Shown here: positions 51,254-59,924 of the stretch, piece by piece
How the letters are laid out: every line of letters starts with the position of its first letter
Numbering within the stretch: position 1 is the first letter of the stretch
Program-made: the position numbers and the translations under genes
Assembly (NCBI GenBank): GCA_965248935.1
Contig: OZ252214.1
Span: 2,914,001-2,978,000 of the forward strand
Direction: 5' to 3'
DNA from: G032773895 sp965248935
GTDB taxonomy: Bacteria; Pseudomonadota; Gammaproteobacteria; Pseudomonadales; Cellvibrionaceae
DNA length: 64,000 nt
The notes under the pieces: generated by a model
The model's input: only the letters and a program-made list of their open reading frames with translations
What the model was told of the DNA's origin: nothing
Database searches by the model: none

Positions 51254-51742
51254 TTAGGCTGCGCCTTTGTCTTCTGTATGCGGTGCCCCTGTTGAGTTAG
51301 TTTCATCTTCGTCTTCGTTCAGGCCAAACTCTTCACTTAACGTGCCTACTTGGCCTGGTGTTTTGGGTGCCCAGTCTTTTGGTACTTCAAAGTTAACATC
51401 TTCGAGTGCATCTTTGGCTTCTATGCCAATACTCGGGTCTCCAGCAGCAAGAATTTTACGCCCTATCTCAGCGTTGGTTAGTTGTATAGCGCCTTTGGCT
51501 AAATGCCCGTGGACCTCTTTGTAGCTTTGTGTGAGGTTGTTTACCAGTTGTGACGTTTCAGCGAAGTGGCTTGTGACTTCTTCCTGATAACGGCCTAGTT
51601 CATCTCGGGCAGACTGTAACTTTTGCTCCAGATTTTTTTGGTTATCTGGTGGAAGTAGGGTGCGGCTAATGATTGCTCCGACGAGTCCGCCGATACAAAA
51701 TGTGATGCTGCTAAACATTATGAGTGTTTCGAATGAGAACAC
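51254..51742 (-). CDS. zapG: YhcB/ZapG-family inner-membrane protein (DUF1043)
   Basis: 162 residues: one transmembrane helix (~8-28, including CIGGLVGAIISRTLLPP), a coiled-coil (~33-85, LEQKLQSARDELGRYQEEVTSHFAETSQLVNNL in outline), and an acidic disordered tail ending EDETNSTGAPHTEDKGAA. This is the YhcB pattern; the protein takes part in cell division and envelope integrity in gammaproteobacteria. It is 33 bp upstream of algW on the same strand and divergent from zapE. Confidence 0.85.
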   Translation of the reverse strand: MFSFETLIMFSSITFCIGGLVGAIISRTLLPPDNQKNLEQKLQSARDELGRYQEEVTSHFAETSQLVNNLTQSYKEVHGHLAKGAIQLTNAEIGRKILAAGDPSIGIEAKDALEDVNFEVPKDWAPKTPGQVGTLSEEFGLNEDEDETNSTGAPHTEDKGAA

Positions 51743-51901
51743 AAAATTCCTCCTATATCAGTCAGAGTTAAGATGGAAAAATTTATCTTGACTGTAAAAA
51801 TACGGTTTCTTATTCCTATAATACATAAATTCTAGGTTATTGATGGAAATATCCTTTACTTTTACCTAATCTAACGCTTTTTTCCAGGTGAACCTATATA
51901 A

Positions 51902-53023
51902 ATGTCAGTCATGCCGCTCGCAAAATATACATCTGACCTTAAACGACCTAGTTTTGTGGCGGATGAGGCGCAGAGAGCTGCGGTTGTGCAGCTTGACCTT
52001 TTGTGCCGTGAGTTGATTTTAATTCATGGTGAAGGTCTCAGCGAAACTGGGCTGTTATCGGTGATTGCCGGTTGGTTTTCTGGCAGAAAGAAGGTTGAGC
52101 CCGTAAAAGGAATGTATCTTTGGGGTGGCGTTGGTCGGGGTAAAACCTATGTGATGGATGTGTTTTACGATTCTCTGCCTTTTCCGCAAAAGATAAGAAC
52201 TCATTTTCATAGGTTTATGCGCCGGGTTCATGGGGAGCTTCGAAAGCTGAAGGGGCATAAGGACCCGCTTAAGGTCGTTGCTAAAGTGATTGCTGGTGAA
52301 GCGAAAGTTATCTGTTTTGATGAGTTTTTCGTCTCTGATATTACCGATGCTATGATATTGGCTGGTTTAATGGATGAGCTGTTTTCCTGTGGGGTCACCT
52401 TGGTGGCGACATCGAATACCGAGCCTGATAATTTGTATAAAGATGGGTTGCAGAGCGAGCGCTTTTTGCCTGCTATTGATCTTATTAAGCAGCATACGGA
52501 AGTATATAATTTAGATAACGGCGTCGATTATCGACTTCGAACTCTAAAAAAAGCTCGCCTATACCATTCCCCTTTGGGGGGAGAGGCCGCTCAAGCTATG
52601 TCCGGCTGTTTTGATAGCCTTGCACTTGATTTATCCGTTATACGAACGGATGTTGGCCTGGATGTGGAAGGGCGAAAGATTGTTGCCCTTAAAGAGGCTG
52701 ATGATGTGGTTTGGTTTGATTTTATGGCCGTGTGTGGCGGGCCTCGTTCGCAAAATGATTACATCGTACTTGCCAAAGAATATCACGCTGTACTGGTAAG
52801 CAATATCCCTGAGTTAGCGGCGGCTAATGATGATCAGGCGAGGCGCTTTATCTATTTGGTGGATGAATTTTATGACCGTAAAGTCAAGCTTATACTGTCT
52901 GCGGAAAAGCCTATCCACCAACTTTATGGCCGGGGGCGTTTGGCGTTTGAATTTCAAAGGACTGTGAGTCGAATACAGGAAATGCAAAGCCACGATTATC
53001 TGGCTTGCGAACACTTAGCCTAA
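51902..53023 (+). CDS. zapE: Cell division AFG1-like ATPase ZapE
   Basis: 373 residues. Walker A in YLWGGVGRGKTYVMDVFYDSLP (~75-95, in outline), Walker B in AKVICFDEFFVSDITDAMIL (~138-157), sensor TLVATSNTEPDNLY (~168-181) and the family end FEFQRTVSRIQEMQS (~345). ZapE is a Z-ring-associated ATPase that acts during constriction. It opens MSVMPLAKYTSDLKRPSF. Position upstream of rplM-rpsI matches Pseudomonas. Confidence 0.93.
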   Translation: MSVMPLAKYTSDLKRPSFVADEAQRAAVVQLDLLCRELILIHGEGLSETGLLSVIAGWFSGRKKVEPVKGMYLWGGVGRGKTYVMDVFYDSLPFPQKIRTHFHRFMRRVHGELRKLKGHKDPLKVVAKVIAGEAKVICFDEFFVSDITDAMILAGLMDELFSCGVTLVATSNTEPDNLYKDGLQSERFLPAIDLIKQHTEVYNLDNGVDYRLRTLKKARLYHSPLGGEAAQAMSGCFDSLALDLSVIRTDVGLDVEGRKIVALKEADDVVWFDFMAVCGGPRSQNDYIVLAKEYHAVLVSNIPELAAANDDQARRFIYLVDEFYDRKVKLILSAEKPIHQLYGRGRLAFEFQRTVSRIQEMQSHDYLACEHLA

Positions 53024-53267
53024 GGTTTCGTTTAATGTACGTCTCGTTCAATATGCCCTGATTAATTCGAGCTTATCTTGTCAAACTGCTTGAAATCTAA
53101 GCGCCACTTCTATAGACTCCGCGCTCCTTTTACTGGGCTGGTTGAGCTGACAGCATTGGTAATCCGCAGAAATGAAAGAGCGGGGCCAAAAGTAAAAGTC
53201 TGCTTGGAACTGCATGGGTTCCACGGATTTGAATTTATTAATACTCGTACCTCGTAAGGCAAATAAC

Positions 53268-53696
53268 ATGAAGACTATTAGTGCCAAACCAGAAACAGTT
53301 AAGCGCGGCTGGTACGTTGTGGATGCAGATGGCAAGACTCTAGGGCGTATGGCCTCAGAGATTGCTCACCGTCTTCGCGGTAAGCACAAACCAGAGTACA
53401 CTCCACACGTAGATACCGGCGATTATATTGTTGTTATCAATGCTGAGAAAGTTCACGTAACGGGCAAGAAAGCCACTGGCAAAATATATCACAGTCATAC
53501 TGGCTACCCTGGTGGATTGAAGTCAATCAGCTTTGAAAAACTGATCGAAAAAGCTCCTGAGCGTACTATCCAAAGTGCTGTAAAAGGCATGTTGCCGAAA
53601 GGTCCTTTGGGGCGTGCAATGTTTAAGAAACTCAAGGTTTATGCCGGTGTTGATCATCCACACACTGCGCAACAACCTCAAGAACTGAATATCTAA
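53268..53696 (+). CDS. rplM: 50S ribosomal protein L13
   Basis: 142 residues, start at the ATG 53268 (MKTISAKPETVKRGWYVVDADGKTLGR, in outline); the frame runs upstream to 53214 but without a site or similarity. Motifs KHKPEYTPHVDTGDYIVVINA and GMLPKGPLGRAMFKKLKVYAG are typical of L13. It is 13 bp before rpsI, the usual pair. In E. coli L13 represses its own operon; the leader here is about 240 bp from zapE, and I did not identify the site. Confidence 0.97.
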   Translation: MKTISAKPETVKRGWYVVDADGKTLGRMASEIAHRLRGKHKPEYTPHVDTGDYIVVINAEKVHVTGKKATGKIYHSHTGYPGGLKSISFEKLIEKAPERTIQSAVKGMLPKGPLGRAMFKKLKVYAGVDHPHTAQQPQELNI

Positions 53697-53709
53697 GGGG
53701 AAGTAGGTT

Positions 53710-54099
53710 ATGGCTGAACAATACTATGGCACAGGTCGCCGTAAGACTTCGACCGCGCGTGTATTTATCCAAGCTGGTACGGGTGTTATCACTGTAAATG
53801 ATCATCCATTAGACGAGTACTTTGGTCGTGAAGTGGCTCGAATGATCGTTCGACAACCACTAGAACGTACAGAAAACGTTGAGAAGTTTGACATTAAAAT
53901 CACTGTAAAAGGCGGTGGTAGTTTTGGTCAAGCGGGTGCAATTCGCCACGGTTTGACCCGTGCGCTTATGGCTTATGACGAAGGTTTACGTCCGGAGCTT
54001 CGCGCGGCAGGTTACGTTACTCGTGACGCTCGTGAGGTTGAACGTAAGAAAGTGGGTCTTCGTAAAGCGCGTAAGAAACCACAATTCTCAAAACGTTAA
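53710..54099 (+). CDS. rpsI: 30S ribosomal protein S9
   Basis: 129 residues: QYYGTGRRKTSTARVFI at the start, a middle GGGSFGQAGAIRHGLTRAL and the strongly basic C-terminal tail ending RKARKKPQFSKR, which reaches the P-site tRNA. Follows rplM by 13 bp with GGGGAAG as ribosome site and is closed by a terminator. Confidence 0.97.
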   Translation: MAEQYYGTGRRKTSTARVFIQAGTGVITVNDHPLDEYFGREVARMIVRQPLERTENVEKFDIKITVKGGGSFGQAGAIRHGLTRALMAYDEGLRPELRAAGYVTRDAREVERKKVGLRKARKKPQFSKR

Positions 54100-54130
54100 T
54101 CGTATTATTCCGTCTATGGAATATCCAAGG

Positions 54131-54161
54131 CGCCCGTGTGCAAAATACTACGGGCGTTTTT
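54131..54161 (+). terminator. Rho-independent terminator after rpsI
   Basis: Stem CGCCCGT (54131-54137) / ACGGGCG (54150-54156) with a 12-base loop, followed by TTTTTC. Confidence 0.8.
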
Positions 54162-54441
54162 CTATCTCCCTTTGGCAGGCCGTTTACCTTGTCAGGAAAG
54201 GGGAATTTCATTACCATGGGTCGGTTTTTTCGTAGGTAGGTTGGCTTGATTAGCCGACTGTAATCAGGGATGGGTTTATAAAACTCAGCTGGAAGGAAGT
54301 CTCCAGCTATAATAATTACTAAATTTTTTGAATGGTTTGTGTCTCATCTTGTACTGGGGTTCCGGGGTTTGATTGAGTTGTTGTGAATCTATTCAATAAA
54401 AAAAGCTATTGACCTTCAATGTTGTTAGGGGAGAAAACGTC

Positions 54442-55035
54442 ATGAGTAATGACGGTGTGAACGAAGGGCGGCGCAGAGTGCTTACTGCGTTAACGTCCGT
54501 AGTCGGTGCCGCAGGTGTGGTGGGCGCCGCTGTGCCATTTGTTGGGTCCTGGAACCCAAGCGCCAAAGCCAAAGCGGCGGGTGCTCCTGTCGAAATAAAT
54601 GTTTCTAAACTACAGCCTGGCCAGATGGTTATCGTCGAATGGCGAGGCAAGCCTGTATACGTTGTGCGTCGTACGCCAGAAGCGTTGGAAAATATTAAGA
54701 AAATTGAAGGTGAGTTACGCGACCCCGGCTCTGAGAAATCGGTTCAACCAGAATATGCAAAAAACATCAATCGTTCGATTAAAGACGAGATTGTGGTGTT
54801 GCTAGGGTTATGTACGCACTTAGGTTGCGCCCCTACCTACCGCCCAGAAGTGGGTGCGGAAGATTTAGGTGGTGAAGATTGGCTGGGTGGTTTTTTCTGT
54901 AAGTGTCACGGTTCCAAATTTGACCTAGCTGGTCGAGTATTGGCGGGAGTTCCTGCTCCGATCAATTTGGAAATTCCTCCCCATAAATACGTTAGTGATG
55001 ATGTCATCATCATTGGCGAAGATCAGGAGGCATAA
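54442..55035 (+). CDS. petA: Ubiquinol-cytochrome c reductase Rieske iron-sulfur subunit
   Basis: 197 residues. I use the ATG at 54442, with AGGGGAG upstream, since the protein then starts SNDGVNEGRRRVLTALTS, a twin-arginine-type opening with an uncleaved membrane helix (~15-37). The [2Fe-2S] ligands are in CTHLGCAP (~128-135) and CKCHGSKFD (~153-161); each Cys-x-His pair is present. Part of the bc1 complex that passes electrons from ubiquinol to cytochrome c. The gene is 2 bp before the cytochrome b/c1 gene. Confidence 0.95.
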   Translation: MSNDGVNEGRRRVLTALTSVVGAAGVVGAAVPFVGSWNPSAKAKAAGAPVEINVSKLQPGQMVIVEWRGKPVYVVRRTPEALENIKKIEGELRDPGSEKSVQPEYAKNINRSIKDEIVVLLGLCTHLGCAPTYRPEVGAEDLGGEDWLGGFFCKCHGSKFDLAGRVLAGVPAPINLEIPPHKYVSDDVIIIGEDQEA

Positions 55036-55037
55036 TC

Positions 55038-57089
55038 ATGACGAGTTGGCTTACAGGTCTTTGGAATTGGATTGATGCCCGCCTTCCCGTGCAACGTGCA
55101 TGGGATACGCACATGGGTAAATATTACGCACCGAAGAACTTTAATTTCTGGTATTTCTTTGGTGTTCTGTCTCTTTTAGTTTTAGTTAACCAGCTACTGA
55201 CGGGTATTTGGTTGACTATGAGCTACATTCCTTCCGCTGAAGAAGCGTTTGCTTCGGTTGAGTTCATCATGCGTGATGTTCCCTACGGCTGGATGATTCG
55301 CTATATGCATTCCACGGGTGCCTCAGCGTTCTTTATTGTTGTTTATCTTCATATGTTCCGTGGTTTGATGTACGGCTCCTACAAGAACCCTCGTGAGCTT
55401 GTATGGATCTTTGGTATGTTTATCTACATCGTCCTAATGGGTGAAGCATTCTTGGGTTATGTACTTCCCTGGGGGCAAATGTCTTACTGGGGGGCTCAGG
55501 TTATTGTTAACCTTGCTGGTGCCATACCCTACGTTGGGGATGCCTTGGTTGAGTGGATCCGTGGTGATTACCTAATATCAGGTGCAACCTTGAATCGCTT
55601 CTTCGCCCTGCACGTTGTGGCGTTGCCAATTGTTCTTCTCGCTTTAGTTGTCTTGCATCTTCTTGCTCTGCATGAAGTAGGCTCAAATAACCCGGATGGT
55701 GTTGAGATTAAGAAAAACAAAGATGAAAATGGTATCCCCCTAGATGGCGTGCCCTTCCATCCTTACTACACGGTCCATGACCTTGTAGGTATCACTGTAT
55801 TCTTGTTTGCATTCTGTGGTGCGTTGTTTTTTGCCCCTGAAATGAGCGGCTACTTCTTAGAACATGCGAACTTCGAAGAAGCGAATAATCTGAAAACGCC
55901 TGAGCATATTGCTCCAGTTTGGTACTTCACTCCATTCTACGCCATTCTTCGAGCAATCACGTTTGACCTTGGTGGTGTGTTCACCTCTAAATTCTTGGGT
56001 GTGATTGCAATGGGTGGTTCGCTTGTCTTACTTTTCTTCTTGCCATGGCTAGACCGTAGCCCAGTAAAATCTATTCGCTATAAAGGGCGTTTTAGTCAGA
56101 TTGCACTGATTGTATTTGCTGCTGCGTTTGTGGTTCTTGGGTATTTGGGGCTTCAATCCCCCTCTCCTGCTCGTACAGCGTTAGCGCAAATTTGTACACT
56201 AATTTACTTTGCTTACTTTATTGGTTTGCCGATTTGGAGCAGTATGGAAAAAACCTTGCCTGAACCTGAGCGTGTTCAGAAGAAAGGTTTGAGCAAAATG
56301 CTAGTATTGGGTGGCTTAGCGTTATTCTTGGTATTGGTATTTGTGCCGATTAAAGCGGTTGCTTCTGGCGGCGGTGCTTGTGGTGAAGTGCCTTGTGAGC
56401 ACTTCGAGGCCGACCTTGGTGATAAAGAGTCCTTACAGCGTGGCGCCAAGTATTTTGTGAACTATTGTATGGGTTGTCATTCCGCAAATTTCTCTCGCTA
56501 TGAGCGTGTAGCCGATGATTTGGGAATTCCTCATGATGCTGCTTTGGAAAACCTCGTTTTCTCTGATCAGAAAATCGGTGAGTTAATGACTATCTCAATG
56601 AGCCCCAAACAGTCCAAGCAGTGGTTTGGCGCTACGCCTCCAGACTTAACACTGGTTTCACGCGCTCGATCTGCCGACTGGTTGTATACCTTTTTGTTGA
56701 ACTTCTATCAAGACGATAGCCGTCCTACAGGTGTCAATAACAAAGTCTTTCCTAACGTGGGTATGCCTCATGTGCTATTGGAACTTCAGGGTATGCAGGA
56801 GTGTGCCTCTGGCCAGCAGTTAGACAGTCATGGTAATGTGGTGCGCAACGAACTAAGCGAGCCAGTTATGGCCTCTTGCGGGGCATTACAGGTTGGTGAT
56901 GTTAAAGGTTTGATGGCTGAGCAAGAGTTTGAAGCGGCTATTCACGATCTTGTGAATTTCCTGACTTACCTGTCTGAGCCTGTCGCATTAGAGCGTACGC
57001 GTATTGGTGTATATGTATTCTTATTCCTAGGTGTATTGTTGGTCTTCACATGGTTACTTAATCGTGAATACTGGAAAGACGTGCACTAA
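55038..57089 (+). CDS. petB: Cytochrome b - cytochrome c1 fusion of the bc1 complex
   Basis: 683 residues in one frame. Residues 1-~410 are cytochrome b: eight or nine membrane helices, the four haem histidines (within RYMHSTGASAFFIVVYLHMFRG and NRFFALHVVALPIVLLALVVLH, in outline) and the Qo motif as PVWY (TPEHIAPVWYF), valine replacing the Glu of PEWY. After a short linker (LPEPERVQKKGLSK) and a signal-like helix (~421-442) residues ~445-683 form cytochrome c1: haem-binding CMGCH at 477-481, axial methionine in NVGMPH, and a C-terminal anchor helix. In most relatives these are two genes. An in-frame ATG at 56298 with AGAAAGG 10 bases before it could still yield c1 separately. The symbol petB covers the first half; petC would be the second. 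Confidence 0.9.
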   Translation: MTSWLTGLWNWIDARLPVQRAWDTHMGKYYAPKNFNFWYFFGVLSLLVLVNQLLTGIWLTMSYIPSAEEAFASVEFIMRDVPYGWMIRYMHSTGASAFFIVVYLHMFRGLMYGSYKNPRELVWIFGMFIYIVLMGEAFLGYVLPWGQMSYWGAQVIVNLAGAIPYVGDALVEWIRGDYLISGATLNRFFALHVVALPIVLLALVVLHLLALHEVGSNNPDGVEIKKNKDENGIPLDGVPFHPYYTVHDLVGITVFLFAFCGALFFAPEMSGYFLEHANFEEANNLKTPEHIAPVWYFTPFYAILRAITFDLGGVFTSKFLGVIAMGGSLVLLFFLPWLDRSPVKSIRYKGRFSQIALIVFAAAFVVLGYLGLQSPSPARTALAQICTLIYFAYFIGLPIWSSMEKTLPEPERVQKKGLSKMLVLGGLALFLVLVFVPIKAVASGGGACGEVPCEHFEADLGDKESLQRGAKYFVNYCMGCHSANFSRYERVADDLGIPHDAALENLVFSDQKIGELMTISMSPKQSKQWFGATPPDLTLVSRARSADWLYTFLLNFYQDDSRPTGVNNKVFPNVGMPHVLLELQGMQECASGQQLDSHGNVVRNELSEPVMASCGALQVGDVKGLMAEQEFEAAIHDLVNFLTYLSEPVALERTRIGVYVFLFLGVLLVFTWLLNREYWKDVH

Positions 57090-57096
57090 GATATTT

Positions 57097-57121
57097 GAGA
57101 GGGTTGAGAGGCCCTCTCTTT
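57097..57121 (+). terminator. Likely terminator after the bc1 operon
   Basis: Stem GAGAGGG (57097-57103) / CCCTCTC (57112-57118), eight-base loop, followed by TTT and an AT-rich run. The T-tract is short. Confidence 0.5.
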
Positions 57122-57163
57122 CCAATTTTAATTCGTAGAAACAGATGTAAATAAGGAGTCGTA

Positions 57164-57811
57164 ATGGGAATTGTGACCAAACGTTCGTCAATGACGTATT
57201 TTTCGGACCCACGCGACCACTATAGCCATAGAGTTCGTATAGTACTTGCCGAAAAAGGCGTGACGGTTGACTTGGTTGAAGCTGATTCAGCGAATGTCCC
57301 CGCCGAAATTAGTGAAATAAACCCATATAGTACGCTTCCAACGTTGGTTGATCGTGACCTAACGTTGTATGAAACGCGTGTTATGATGGAATACTTAGAT
57401 GAGCGTTTTCCTCATCCGCCGTTGCTCCCCGTTTACCCGGTTGCTAGGGCTGAAAGCCGCCAATTTATATACCGTATTGAGAATGACTGGTGCCCTTTGG
57501 TTCGAGTTATTACCAGCAGTAAAAATAAAGAAACTGTTGCCGCAGCGGGGAAAGAGCTTAAAGACAGTTTGGTTGCTATTGCGCCTATCTTTGCAGAAAA
57601 ACAGTATTTTATGAGTGACGAGTTCACGTTAGTAGATTGCTGTTTGGCTCCAATATTGTGGCGTTTGGATTCGCTTGGCATTAAGCTGCCCCGTACTCGT
57701 CAAACTATGCCTTTACTGGAGTATATGGAAAGAATATTTAGTCGAGAATCCTTCCAGGAAAGCTTGACTGAGTTTGAGCATGAGATGCGTTCAAATTTTT
57801 CAGTAAATTAA
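57164..57811 (+). CDS. sspA: Stringent starvation protein A
   Basis: 215 residues with a glutathione-transferase fold: thioredoxin-like N-domain (~10-85; MTYFSDPRDHYSHRVRIVLAEKG, in outline) and helical C-domain (~95-205). The family stretch INPYSTLPTLVDRDLTLYET and the YLDERFPHPPLLP motif (~75-87) are clear. SspA binds RNA polymerase and changes promoter choice under starvation. AAGGAG lies 5 bases before the ATG. It is followed by sspB, the usual pair. Confidence 0.95.
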   Translation: MGIVTKRSSMTYFSDPRDHYSHRVRIVLAEKGVTVDLVEADSANVPAEISEINPYSTLPTLVDRDLTLYETRVMMEYLDERFPHPPLLPVYPVARAESRQFIYRIENDWCPLVRVITSSKNKETVAAAGKELKDSLVAIAPIFAEKQYFMSDEFTLVDCCLAPILWRLDSLGIKLPRTRQTMPLLEYMERIFSRESFQESLTEFEHEMRSNFSVN

Positions 57812-57874
57812 AATGTTGGCCGCTCTTTTAGCGGCTGCATAAAAGCTCAACGACTACATAATTAAGAGTCATTT

Positions 57875-58291
57875 ATGTCGATGACATCCAGCCGTCCATA
57901 TATTGTGCGCGCACTTTATGAGTGGGTAGTAGATAATTCCTATACGCCACATATCGTGGTAAATGCTCTGGCGGAAGGCGTCGAGGTGCCGCAGCAATAC
58001 GTCAATAATGATGGACAGATTGTTCTGAATATAGCGCCAAGAGCGGTAGAATCCCTTGAACTTGGCAATAAGGCGATTTCGTTTAACGCTCGTTTTGGCG
58101 GTATCCCTACCGATATTTACGTGCCCAGTTATGCGGTGATGGGGATTTATGCAAGGGAAAATGGTCAAGGAATGATGTTTGATCATGAGGCTCAGCCGGA
58201 CCCTGAGCCCCCGCAACCTTCAAAAGATAGCTCTCCATTTAGCAAAGATGGCTCTTCATCAAAACGACCCTCTTTAAGAGTTGTGAAGTAG
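57875..58291 (+). CDS. sspB: ClpXP protease specificity-enhancing factor SspB
   Basis: 138 residues: folded N-terminal domain (~1-110; RPYIVRALYEWVVDNSYTPHIVV, GRxGGxP-like FNARFGGIPTDIYVPSYAV) that binds the ssrA tag, then a Pro/Ser-rich linker and the short C-terminal ClpX-binding motif RPSLRVVK (~131-138). It delivers tagged proteins to ClpXP. The small hairpin at about 57819-57834 between sspA and sspB lacks a T-tract and probably does not stop transcription. Confidence 0.95.
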   Translation: MSMTSSRPYIVRALYEWVVDNSYTPHIVVNALAEGVEVPQQYVNNDGQIVLNIAPRAVESLELGNKAISFNARFGGIPTDIYVPSYAVMGIYARENGQGMMFDHEAQPDPEPPQPSKDSSPFSKDGSSSKRPSLRVVK

Positions 58292-58353
58292 TTACTGTTT
58301 AGGGTTCTTGTGCTGAAGAGTAACCTTGCGTATCAGATTTCTGGTTAAAACTC

Positions 58354-58388
58354 AGGCACTTGTTACTTCAATACACAGGTGCCTTTTG
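58354..58388 (+). terminator. Rho-independent terminator after sspB
   Basis: Stem AGGCACTTGT (58354-58363) / ACAGGTGCCT (58375-58384), one G-T pair, 11-base loop, then TTTGTT. Confidence 0.65.
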
Positions 58389-58563
58389 TTATTGTTAAAG
58401 TGACCAGTTCTTATACTCTTTTATGCCCTAATCGTCTCTTTGATTTTATTATTATAATTAAAACGTCTTAAATCAGCTTTTTATAAGGGTTTATCTCGTA
58501 GTCCGATGTCATACAATCTTCTTAGTTTGAAAATAAGAATAACGTCATCAAGAGGAGCTGTTT

Positions 58564-59184
58564 ATGGCGATGTTGCAACACACACTCGGCATTTTTCTCA
58601 ACCCTGGTTCTGAATGGAAATCCATTCGAGAAGACAAGTGTTCGTTTAAGCAAGTTTTTTTAAATAATGTGCCGTTTTTAGCCCTAATTCCCTCCTTGGC
58701 CTCATATTATGGTGTGACCCAGGTTGGTTGGATTATTGGATCTTCGGGTGATCCAGTAAAACTTTCCTCAAATAGCGCTATTTCCCTATGTGTGCTCACC
58801 TATGTGGCTTTGCTAGCAGGTATCTTTATTTTGGGGGAATTTATAAATTGGATGGCTAAAACCTATGGCGTTGCGGGTAGTGAAGAGCGTCGTCACTACG
58901 AGGCAACCGCTTTAGCTGTATTTACTGCTACGCCTATGTTCCTGGTTGGTATATTCAGTGTTTACCCATCTATTTGGCTCAACGTTTCTGTGATGATGGT
59001 AGCGGGGGCCTATTCCGTTTATTTGGTATACAAAGGTTTGCCTATTGTGATGAATATCGATAAGGACCAGGCGTTTATGTATTCATCGTCAGTGATTACG
59101 GTGGGGCTAGTATTAATGGTCACCGCAATGATTGCAACAGTGCTGCTTTGGGGGATTGGAGTAGGGCCAGTCTATGTAGACTAG
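58564..59184 (+). CDS. Yip1-family membrane protein
   Basis: 206 residues with five transmembrane helices (~33-55, ~70-98, ~115-138, ~140-160, ~175-200). The opening MLQHTLGIFLNPGSEWKSIREDKCS is characteristic: 'F..P..EW..I' is the mark of bacterial Yip1-domain proteins, whose function is unknown. GAGGAG precedes the ATG by 8 bases. It is a single-gene unit closed by its own terminator. Confidence 0.82.
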   Translation: MAMLQHTLGIFLNPGSEWKSIREDKCSFKQVFLNNVPFLALIPSLASYYGVTQVGWIIGSSGDPVKLSSNSAISLCVLTYVALLAGIFILGEFINWMAKTYGVAGSEERRHYEATALAVFTATPMFLVGIFSVYPSIWLNVSVMMVAGAYSVYLVYKGLPIVMNIDKDQAFMYSSSVITVGLVLMVTAMIATVLLWGIGVGPVYVD

Positions 59185-59210
59185 TCTTTCCATATAAATA
59201 TATTATCGAG

Positions 59211-59239
59211 AGCCCCAAGTGAAAGCTTGGGGTTCTTTT
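59211..59239 (+). terminator. Rho-independent terminator after the Yip1-family gene
   Basis: Stem CCCCAAG (59213-59219) / CTTGGGG (59226-59232), extended by weaker pairs, six-base loop, followed by TTCTTTT. Confidence 0.75.
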
Positions 59240-59267
59240 GTTGCGAGCAGGTGTTGCGAGCAGATAC

Positions 59268-59292
59268 GAAAAAAGCCCCGCAATGCGAGGCT
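59268..59292 (-). terminator. Rho-independent terminator of rpsT
   Basis: On the minus strand: AGCCTCGC (59285-59292) / GCGGGGCT (59274-59281) with a three-base loop and a run of seven T (plus-strand A at 59268-59274). Confidence 0.85.
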
Positions 59293-59332
59293 CTTTGTTT
59301 GTACTTGTTTGTACGGCTTGATCTATATTAGC

Positions 59333-59599
59333 CTAGGAAGCTAAAGCTTTGATCTTTGCGTTCAAACGGCTCTTGTGGCGAGCGGCTTTGTTTTTATGGA
59401 AAATGCCTTTGTCCGCTATGCGGTCAAGAACGGGCACAGCGCTATCGTATGCTGCTTTTGCTGCTTCTGCGTCACCTGCTTCAATCGCCGCATCCACTTT
59501 TTTAAGATAAGTGCGAACCATGGAGCGGAGGCTAGCATTGTGTAGGCGAGCTGCGTCATTTTGGCGAGCGCGTTTCTTTGCTTGAGGTGAGTTTGCCAC
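59333..59599 (-). CDS. rpsT: 30S ribosomal protein S20
   Basis: 88 residues, highly basic and alanine-rich: ANSPQAKKRARQNDAARLHNAS at the start (in outline), middle KKVDAAIEAGDAEAAKAAY, and the C-terminal GIFHKNKAARHKSRLNAKIK motif. S20 binds 16S rRNA. The ATG is preceded by AGGAGCATCACGG. It has its own promoter and terminator. Confidence 0.97.
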   Translation of the reverse strand: MANSPQAKKRARQNDAARLHNASLRSMVRTYLKKVDAAIEAGDAEAAKAAYDSAVPVLDRIADKGIFHKNKAARHKSRLNAKIKALAS

Positions 59600-59671
59600 C
59601 GTGATGCTCCTGTCTTATGTATTCTCGGAATTCAGTTAGTATTGCCCACAAGGGGCAAATTGGGACGCGGT

Positions 59672-59699
59672 ATTATCCCGGTTTCCTCGGGCTTGTCAA
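59672..59699 (-). promoter_or_regulatory. Sigma-70 promoter of rpsT
   Basis: Minus strand: TTGACA (59694-59699, perfect), 16-base spacer, GATAAT (59672-59677). The start of transcription would be about 65 bases before the ATG, with a GC-rich discriminator. Confidence 0.75.
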
Positions 59700-59924
59700 C
59701 TGCATTGAAGGGATTTACTTATTTCAGTAAATAGAAACCTTCTTCAAATGAAAGCACCGGCTTTTAATGGGTGACGTAAGATGGCATAAATTGAGGTGAT
59801 ATTAGTTAGCGGCTAGCAACCCTATTGTAACAGCTCTCTGGTATGGGGCGGCAGTGTCCTTTATAATGCGCCCAAAATTTATTCCCTCCTTATTATCAAT
59901 TCTGAAAGGTAAAGAGAACCCATC
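59700..59924. other. Spacer upstream of cellobiose phosphorylase
   Basis: About 225 bp beyond the rpsT promoter holding the unseen control region of the phosphorylase operon. A short TTTATTCCCTCC(T) stretch lies before the ribosome site. No regulator gene lies next to it, and I could not identify an operator. Confidence 0.4.

Noticed and set aside
51790..51830. TTGACT and TATAAT upstream of zapE as a promoter
   Set aside because: Spacing of 23 bases is too long for sigma-70; no good alternative -35 at 17.
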